Source of the DNA: Aldehydirespirator sp965117015
GTDB lineage: Bacteria > Actinomycetota > Acidimicrobiia > Acidimicrobiales > Aldehydirespiratoraceae
Assembly (NCBI GenBank): GCA_965117015.1
Contig: OZ220747.1
Location: 2,170,001 to 2,234,000 of the forward strand
DNA length: 64,000 nt
Direction of reading: 5' to 3'
Positions 59,093 to 64,000 of the stretch are shown here, in pieces. The notes beneath the pieces were generated by a model. The model was not told where the DNA came from. It ran no database searches and worked only from the letters and a program-made list of their open reading frames with translations. Within the stretch, counting starts at the first letter, position 1, and each line of letters opens with the position of its first letter. The position numbers and the translations under genes were made by a program.

Positions 59093-59647
59093 GTGAGGCC
59101 GTCGGAGCGGATCGTGTGCTGGCGGGCTGTCGACCCGTCCGCGAAGAGCTGGCACATGCGTATCCGTCACCGCATATTCGTCGAGGAGCAGCGGGTCATC
59201 CCCTTCACCGATGTCGACGACTGGGATCGCGATCCCGGCACCGTCCATGTGTTGGCGGGACGGGGCTCGGTGGCGATCGGGACTGTGCGGCTGTACCGCA
59301 CCGACACGGCCGGCCGCTGGAAGGGCGACCGGCTGGCCGTGCTGCCCGGGCATCGGGCCGGCATCGTGGGCATGCGGCTCGTGCGGTTCGCGGTCTCCAC
59401 CGCAGCCTCAGCGGGGGGCGACGTGATGGACGCCTTCGTCCAGCTCCAGAACGTCAACTTCTTCGAGCGTCTGGGATGGGAGCACAACGGCCCGCCCGTG
59501 CTCTACTACGGGCTGCCCCATCAGCCAATGACATTCGAACTTTCTCGCGCCGGCAACCTGGCCGAGAGCGAGATTCCCGACGACGCCTGCCTGCGCCTGC
59601 CCGCGGCCCGCGACGCGCCCAGCGCGCTGCTGGTCACAATGTCCTAG
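59093..59647 (+). CDS. GNAT N-acetyltransferase, MSMEG_0567/sll0786 type
   Basis: 184 residues from a GTG. GNAT fold features: HMRIRHRIFVEEQRVIPFTDVDDWDRD near 20-46, the acetyl-CoA-binding region around GHRAGIVGMRLVRFAVSTA near 85-105, and AFVQLQNVNFFERLGWEHNGPP near 115-137. It corresponds to the nitrogen-starvation-linked acetyltransferase of Nit1C clusters. It would acetylate, or bind, an amine intermediate of the pathway. It lies between the radical SAM and DUF1116 genes with very short gaps. Confidence 0.85.
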   Translation: MRPSERIVCWRAVDPSAKSWHMRIRHRIFVEEQRVIPFTDVDDWDRDPGTVHVLAGRGSVAIGTVRLYRTDTAGRWKGDRLAVLPGHRAGIVGMRLVRFAVSTAASAGGDVMDAFVQLQNVNFFERLGWEHNGPPVLYYGLPHQPMTFELSRAGNLAESEIPDDACLRLPAARDAPSALLVTMS

Positions 59648-59660
59648 AAAGCCGCAGTGG

Positions 59661-61070
59661 ATGGGCGTCATGGAACTGCCCGAACGGGTCGCGGTCGTCA
59701 ACATCGGGCTTGAGCGGTTCGAGACGGCCGTACGCGACCAGGGCGCGCCCGCGGTTGGGGTTGACTGGCGCATCCCGGCCGGCGGCGACACCGAAGCGGT
59801 GGCCGCCCTGGCCAGGCTGCTGGGCCCGGCCGCCGACCGGGTCGACGCGGCCAACGCTGAAGTGATCGACCGCCTCGACCGGGGTGTGCCGATGCTGCTC
59901 GGCGTCGAGACGGCGAGCGCGGTCGTCGCGGGTCTCGAGTCGCCGATGATCCTTCACTGTGGTCCCCCCATCGGCTGGTCCGAGATGTGCGACCCTCTCC
60001 GGCGGTCGGTCCGCGCCGCGGTGGTGGCCGAGGGATGGGCCCCCGACCGCGACGCCGCCGATCGCATGGTGGACGCCGGAGAGATCCGGCTCAGGGCGGC
60101 CAACGAGCATTCCACGGTGGTGCCCATGGCCAGCGCCATCGGGCCCAGCGCCCCCGTGTACGTGGTGTCCGTCGACGCCGGCGGCACCACGGCCTACGCC
60201 AGCCTCAACCAGGGCTCGGGAGCTGTCCCGTGGTTCGGGGTCGACTCCGAAGCGGCCATCGAGCGTCTCAGGTTCCTGCGCGACGCGCTCGGCCCCGCGC
60301 TGGCTGAGGCCTTCGACAGAGTCGGCCCCATTGACATCTTCTCTCTGGCTGCCCAGGGCATCACGATGGGCGACGACGTCCACATGCGGGTCCAGGCCAC
60401 CACCAACCTCCTGCTGCGCGACCTGCTGCCGCATCTGGTCCGCGCCGGAACGGTCAGGATCGGCGAGGTGGCCGACTTCCTGAGCACCAACCACCTGATG
60501 TTCCTCAACATCGCCATGGCGGGTGCTCGCGCCCTCACCGAGTGGGCCGGTCAGGTGCCGGACTCCAGCATCGTCACCACCATGGCCCGCAACGGCACCA
60601 CCTACGGCATCCGTCTGGCCGGCGACTCCGGTACGTGGCACATCGCGGCGTCGCCCCCGGTGCAGGACGCCCTGTACTACCCCGGCCAGGGACCGGACAC
60701 GAGCGCGCCCGACATCGGCGACAGCGCCGTGCTGGAACTTGTGGGCCTCGGTGGAGCAGCCGCGGCCAACTCGCCCGCGGTGGCCGGCTTCCTCGGGGGC
60801 AGGATGGCCGACGCCGCCGCCGTCACCGCAGCCATGAGGCGGATCTGTTCCGGCACCAGCACCCGGCTCCGCCTGCCCGTGCTCGACAACGCTGGCACGC
60901 CGCTGGGAGTCGACGTCCGGCGGGTGGTCGAGAACTCGATCACACCCGCGGTCAACACCGGGATCGTCCACGTCTCCGACGGATCCGGTCAGGTGGGCGC
61001 CGGCGTGGCCCACGCCCCCCTCGCATGCTTCCGGCAGGCCCTCCTCGACCTGGACCGCCGCCTCACCTGA
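59661..61070 (+). CDS. DUF1116 protein (oxamate carbamoyltransferase subunit, AllG/YlbE type)
   Basis: 469 residues from ATG 59661; an ATG nine bases later gives MELPERVAVV. DUF1116 stretches are HCGPPIGWSEMCDPLRRSVRAAVVAEGWA near 105-135, FSLAAQGITMGDDVHMRVQA near 230-250, TNHLMFLNIAMAGARALTEW near 275 and GTTYGIRL near 312. In E. coli the YlbE/AllG protein joins FdrA and the DUF2877 protein in oxamate carbamoyltransferase. Here the subunit is encoded in the nitrile hydratase/radical SAM operon, 14 bases after the acetyltransferase gene, which ties the carbamoyl-transfer and nitrile functions together. Confidence 0.85.
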   Translation: MGVMELPERVAVVNIGLERFETAVRDQGAPAVGVDWRIPAGGDTEAVAALARLLGPAADRVDAANAEVIDRLDRGVPMLLGVETASAVVAGLESPMILHCGPPIGWSEMCDPLRRSVRAAVVAEGWAPDRDAADRMVDAGEIRLRAANEHSTVVPMASAIGPSAPVYVVSVDAGGTTAYASLNQGSGAVPWFGVDSEAAIERLRFLRDALGPALAEAFDRVGPIDIFSLAAQGITMGDDVHMRVQATTNLLLRDLLPHLVRAGTVRIGEVADFLSTNHLMFLNIAMAGARALTEWAGQVPDSSIVTTMARNGTTYGIRLAGDSGTWHIAASPPVQDALYYPGQGPDTSAPDIGDSAVLELVGLGGAAAANSPAVAGFLGGRMADAAAVTAAMRRICSGTSTRLRLPVLDNAGTPLGVDVRRVVENSITPAVNTGIVHVSDGSGQVGAGVAHAPLACFRQALLDLDRRLT

Positions 61071-61170
61071 GGTCCCGCAGCCACTGACACACCAACTTCG
61101 AGGCCTGCCGCCTCCCCGTGACATAATGCCCCACCGATCCAGCGATCCTGGGGGGATCGACTTGGCCAAG

Positions 61171-62850
61171 ATGAGCGGAGGGGAAGCCCTCGCCAAGTCT
61201 CTTGTAAGGGAAGGCGTCGAGGTCGTCTTCGGAATCCCGGGCATACAGGTCTACGGCGTTGTCGCCGCGCTGCGGGACGAGCCCGGCATCCGCATGATCA
61301 CGACCCGCCACGAGCAGGCCGCGACGCACATGGCCGATGGCTACGCCCGTGCATCGGGCCAGCCGGGGGTCGCGCTGGTGGTCCCGGGCGTGGGTCTCTA
61401 CAATGCATCGTCCGGCCTGGCCACTGCCTACTCCCGCTCCACGCCCGTGCTGCTCGTCGCGGGTCAGATCCCCCGCCCCGCCATCGGCAAGAACATCGGG
61501 GCCGTGCACGAGGTCGTCGATCAGGCCGGCACCGTACGCTCCGTCACCAAGTGGCAGCGACAGGCGTCCAGGCCCCGCGAAGTCCCGGACGCCGTGTTCG
61601 AAGCGTTCAGGCAGATGCGCACCGGCCGTCCCCGTCCAGTGCTGATCGAGATGCCGCCCGAAGCCGGGGTGGAGCGGGAGGAAGTCGAGCTTCGGGACCC
61701 GGCCCGGGCCACCAGGATTGTGCCCAGCCCCGAGGATCTGAGGGAGGCTGCCCGGGTCATCTCGAACTCCACCACGCCGCTGATATACGCGGGCGGCGGT
61801 GTGGCCCGCTCCGACGCCGAGGAAGCTCTGGTCAAGCTGGCCGAGGCGACGAACATAGCCGTCATCACCTCCAGCGGCGGCAAGGGAACCATCCCCGACA
61901 GCCATCCCTTGTCGTACGGCTCCTGCTTCAGTCCCAGGGGCGAGAGACAGGAGATGAACCAGCTCTACGAGGTGATGCAGTCCGCCGACGTGGTGATAGG
62001 GATCGGCGCCCGCTTCTCGCTCGGCAATCCGGCGGGCGAGGCGTCCACGCTGGTGAACATCAACATAGACCACGCGGAGCTCACGAGGCACCAGGCGAAC
62101 ACGATCCCGCTGCACGGCGACGCCAGAGCGACGATCGAGGTGTTGCTCCCCCTCCTCATTGAGGCCGGGGCAGAGGAGCGTCCGTCGCCCGCCGAGGCGG
62201 TCACCGCGGCCCGCAGACTGATCGCCTACTACGACATCCGGCTCAAGGAGCCGCAGTACCCCGTTCTGGAGGCCATGCAGAGGGGCATCCCGGAAGACGC
62301 CTTCATCGTGTGGGACGTCACGCAGTTCGGCTACTACGCCCGCACCCACTACCAGACAAACCACCCGAAGACGTACATCGACTCCGGCTACTCGTTCAAC
62401 CTCGGCTACGCCTATCCGACCGCGCTGGGGGTCAAGGTGGCCAGGCCCGATCGCCCTGTGATCTGCATGGCCGGGGACGGCGGGTTCATGTTCAACTCGC
62501 CCGAGCTTTCCACCGCGCTGCAGTACGGCATCAATGTCGTGGCCGTGGTCTTCAGGAACGACTCCTACGGCAACGTTGCCCGCGACCTCGACGACGCATT
62601 CGGCGGAGCCTACGGGACCGACCTGCACAACCCCGACTTCGTGAGGTACGCAGAGTCGTTCGGCGCGGTCGGCATGAGAGCAGACGATCCGATGGAGTTG
62701 GAGAGGTTGATACCCCTCGCGTTGGAGCGCCAGAGTCCCGTGCTGATCGAGGTGCCCTTCGGAGAAATGTCCATTCCGCCGGCGCCACAGTTCGCGCCGC
62801 TCTACAAGCTGCCCTGGACCATGCCCCAAGACGGCCTCATACAGTCCTGA
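61171..62850 (+). CDS. Thiamine-pyrophosphate enzyme, acetolactate-synthase-like
   Basis: 559 residues from the ATG giving MSGGEALAKSLVREGVEVVF; an in-frame TTG nine bases earlier lies after a GGGGGG run, and an upstream ATG at 61126 overlaps an ACATAAT -10-like box. Three-domain TPP enzyme: catalytic Glu in TTRHEQAATHMADGYARASG near 53, middle-domain TPLIYAGGGVARSDAEEAL near 205 and the TPP/Mg motif MAGDGGFMFNSPELSTAL near 433 with FRNDSYGNVARD near 465. It could be a 2-oxoacid decarboxylase, carboligase or synthase. The Glu rules out glyoxylate carboligase, which lacks it. Not assignable further. Confidence 0.86.
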   Translation: MSGGEALAKSLVREGVEVVFGIPGIQVYGVVAALRDEPGIRMITTRHEQAATHMADGYARASGQPGVALVVPGVGLYNASSGLATAYSRSTPVLLVAGQIPRPAIGKNIGAVHEVVDQAGTVRSVTKWQRQASRPREVPDAVFEAFRQMRTGRPRPVLIEMPPEAGVEREEVELRDPARATRIVPSPEDLREAARVISNSTTPLIYAGGGVARSDAEEALVKLAEATNIAVITSSGGKGTIPDSHPLSYGSCFSPRGERQEMNQLYEVMQSADVVIGIGARFSLGNPAGEASTLVNINIDHAELTRHQANTIPLHGDARATIEVLLPLLIEAGAEERPSPAEAVTAARRLIAYYDIRLKEPQYPVLEAMQRGIPEDAFIVWDVTQFGYYARTHYQTNHPKTYIDSGYSFNLGYAYPTALGVKVARPDRPVICMAGDGGFMFNSPELSTALQYGINVVAVVFRNDSYGNVARDLDDAFGGAYGTDLHNPDFVRYAESFGAVGMRADDPMELERLIPLALERQSPVLIEVPFGEMSIPPAPQFAPLYKLPWTMPQDGLIQS

Positions 62851-62899
62851 CACGCGGCTGCGGGGCCAGGGCAGTCCCGGGCGCGATCCGGCGGCAGGG

Positions 62900-63532
62900 T
62901 CAGGAGGGCCTGAGCGCGGTCCACACCGCTCGGGCCGGGTGCCGGGCGGGGTTGCGCCAGCGATGCTCGTGGTCGGTCCGGAAGTGGATCGAGTCGCCCC
63001 TTCGCAGCTGGAAAGTCTGACCGGAGACATCCACGTCGAGCCGGCCCGACAGCATGTGGATCAGCTCCTCACCCGCGTGGCGCAGCGGCGACTCGCCGCT
63101 GTCTGCTCCGGGCTCGACCTCCGCGATCGCGGTGGCCACGAAGTACTGGCCGTAGGGGCCGGAGATTCCCTCCAGGGTGAGGCCCTCATGGGGGGTGTAG
63201 ATCGATCGGCGCTCGGCCGCAGGGGTGAAGACCACGTAGGGCGGCGACTCCAGCTCCTCGTCCACGAAGTACGCCACCGGCTGCTCGAGGGCCGCGGCCA
63301 GCTTCAGCAGGGTTGTGATGGTGGGCACCATGGTGCCCTGCTCCACCTTGTGAATGGCCGCGGTCGACACGTCGGAGCGGTCCGCGAGCTGCTGCAGCGA
63401 CAGGCTCCACTGCTTGCGCAGGTGGCGGATCTTGGGTCCGATCGAGTTCACGACCGCGCTCAGCGTCTCGCCGCTCACATGGTTGGGCCGCCCGTCCGCG
63501 CCCCCAGCACTGGTCGCCGCCTCGCCGGTCAT
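62900..63532 (-). CDS. XRE-family regulator with cupin sensor domain
   Basis: 210 residues from the ATG at 63532 (GGAGG immediately before it); an ATG at 63553 is also possible. Helix-turn-helix residues about 30-85: IRHLRKQWSLSLQQLADRSDVSTAAIHKVEQGTMVPTI. Cupin domain about 125-205 with HAGEELIHMLSGRLDVDVSG and GDSIHFRTDHEHRWRNP. XRE-cupin proteins usually control a nearby catabolic operon and sense a small ligand. It is the only regulator in the window. The divergent OsmC gene and the nitrile hydratase operon share an upstream element, so both may be targets. Confidence 0.87.
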   Translation of the reverse strand: MTGEAATSAGGADGRPNHVSGETLSAVVNSIGPKIRHLRKQWSLSLQQLADRSDVSTAAIHKVEQGTMVPTITTLLKLAAALEQPVAYFVDEELESPPYVVFTPAAERRSIYTPHEGLTLEGISGPYGQYFVATAIAEVEPGADSGESPLRHAGEELIHMLSGRLDVDVSGQTFQLRRGDSIHFRTDHEHRWRNPARHPARAVWTALRPS

Positions 63533-63585
63533 TCCTCCATCACGGGCGTGCATCCTAGACCACGGCCTTTTCGCTTGTGATCTAG

Positions 63586-63604
63586 CGGTGTCGTATAGTT
63601 GACG
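63586..63604 (+). promoter_or_regulatory. Shared promoter/operator element before the OsmC-like gene
   Basis: CGGTGTC, one base, then TATAGTTGACG, matching the element at 55521-55539 in all but the middle base. It lies between the divergent regulator and OsmC-like genes, 34 bases before the OsmC start. GAAGGA at 63623-63628 is the ribosome site of that gene. Confidence 0.62.
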
Positions 63605-63637
63605 GCTCGCTGTCAGCAGCTTGAAGGACGACCCGCA

Positions 63638-64000
63638 GTGAGCTCTCCGACCCTTACCGTCTCGGCCCGGTGGCTGGGCGCCTACCGCTGCGACGTGTCC
63701 TCGGGCGACTTCACCATCCCGGTGGACGAGCCCACCAAGTACGGGGGGACCAACCAGGGTCCCCAGCCCACCGAGCTCCTGCTGGCCGCGCTGTCGTCGT
63801 GCTTCACCCTCGCCGTGGCCCACGCGGCCGGCAAGCGGGGCATCGAGCTGTCCCATCTGGGGGTGGAGGTGACCGGCACCTACGACGGCCCCGGTTTCTC
63901 GGCGCTCGAGATACGGGTCGACGTCGGGTGTGCCGACGCCGTCAAGGACCGGCTGCTGGAGGCGGCGGCCCGCGTCTGCTACGTGTCCAACACCATCCGC
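63638..64000 (+). CDS. OsmC family protein, partial
   Basis: 121 codons in the window with no stop; it continues beyond the right edge. GTG start nine bases after GAAGGA. The start region reads SSPTLTVSARWLGAYRCDVS. OsmC features are TNQGPQPTELLLAALSSCFT near 40-60, containing the redox-active Cys of the family, and CYVSNTIR at the present end, near where the second Cys (VCP in relatives) is expected. OsmC/Ohr proteins reduce organic peroxides; some act on other thiol-reactive compounds. It is divergent from the regulator gene and shares its promoter element with the nitrile hydratase operon. Confidence 0.8.
   Translation, partial: MSSPTLTVSARWLGAYRCDVSSGDFTIPVDEPTKYGGTNQGPQPTELLLAALSSCFTLAVAHAAGKRGIELSHLGVEVTGTYDGPGFSALEIRVDVGCADAVKDRLLEAAARVCYVSNTIR

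Noticed and set aside
61171..62850. Sulfoacetaldehyde acetyltransferase (Xsc), sulfopyruvate decarboxylase or glyoxylate carboligase
   Set aside because: Tempting next to the sulfonate and allantoin-like genes, but I see no diagnostic Xsc or ComDE features, and glyoxylate carboligase lacks the catalytic Glu present here. Left as an unassigned TPP enzyme.
61063..63030. A 655-codon open frame antisense to the TPP enzyme gene
   Set aside because: Antisense shadow without recognisable domains; the plus strand has the full TPP-enzyme motifs.
1..64000. tRNA, rRNA, transposase, integrase or attachment sites
   Set aside because: No T-loop-like GTTCGAATC pattern outside coding genes, no rRNA-like sequence and no mobile-element protein was found by reading; a covariance-model scan could overturn this for short RNAs.

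Overview
The window is GC-rich throughout, densely packed, and rich in GTG/TTG starts and 4-base ATGA/GTGA stop-start overlaps. It carries cofC (coenzyme F420 synthesis) and three luciferase-fold oxidoreductases of a type that often uses F420, plus several protein families first named from Mycobacterium smegmatis. This points to an actinobacterium (Actinomycetota), possibly of the Acidimicrobiia. That placement is inference. Many genes start within about 7 bases of a TAGNNT-like -10 box, so leaderless transcription looks common. No tRNA, rRNA, CRISPR array, transposase or phage gene was recognised.

Layout. 1-12.2 kb: an accessory catabolic block (flavin monooxygenase, short-chain, zinc and Ldh-type dehydrogenases, a dimethylformamidase-like hydrolase, three VOC proteins, a PhyH dioxygenase, a frameshifted SnoaL-like gene and a Rieske-TPP enzyme fusion). 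12.4-16.1 kb: a four-gene ABC exporter (two ATPases, two permeases). 16.2-23.0 kb: a defence island of a PD-(D/E)xK endonuclease gene and a type III restriction-modification pair, split by an enoyl-CoA hydratase. 23-25.2 kb: SDR, cupin and PAC2 protein. 25.3-27.2 kb: leuA behind a leucine-rich leader peptide and hairpins, an attenuator. 27.2-35.5 kb: luciferase-like oxidoreductases, enoyl-CoA hydratase, a coiled-coil M15 peptidase, methyltransferase, inositol-phosphatase-like protein and a diacylglycerol-kinase-like protein, with an interspersed 50-base repeat between genes. 35.5-43.5 kb: SDR pair, CtpE-like P-type ATPase, PIG-L deacetylase, cofC, gpsA and a large unknown protein. 43.5-44.4 kb: cobalt transporter cbtBA.

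44.5-64 kb is the most unusual part. It combines four sets: (i) enzymes of the Nit1C type (MSMEG_0565 glycosyltransferase, sll0787-type AIR-synthase relative, MSMEG_0568 radical SAM protein, MSMEG_0567 N-acetyltransferase); (ii) a cobalt-type nitrile hydratase (beta, alpha, His-rich activator) with an AmiS/UreI amide channel, where Nit1C clusters normally have a nitrilase; (iii) all three oxamate-carbamoyltransferase components (FdrA, DUF1116, DUF2877) plus carbamate kinase; (iv) a phosphosulfolactate synthase followed by an unknown protein and two aspartase/fumarase-superfamily lyases, resembling the bacterial coenzyme M operon. A TPP enzyme, a XRE-cupin regulator and an OsmC-like protein close it. 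A 19-base promoter-like element is shared between the nitrile hydratase operon and the regulator/OsmC intergenic region. I infer one regulated pathway for making or using a nitrile/amide/carbamoyl compound, possibly with a sulfonate cofactor. Substrate and product cannot be read from the sequence.
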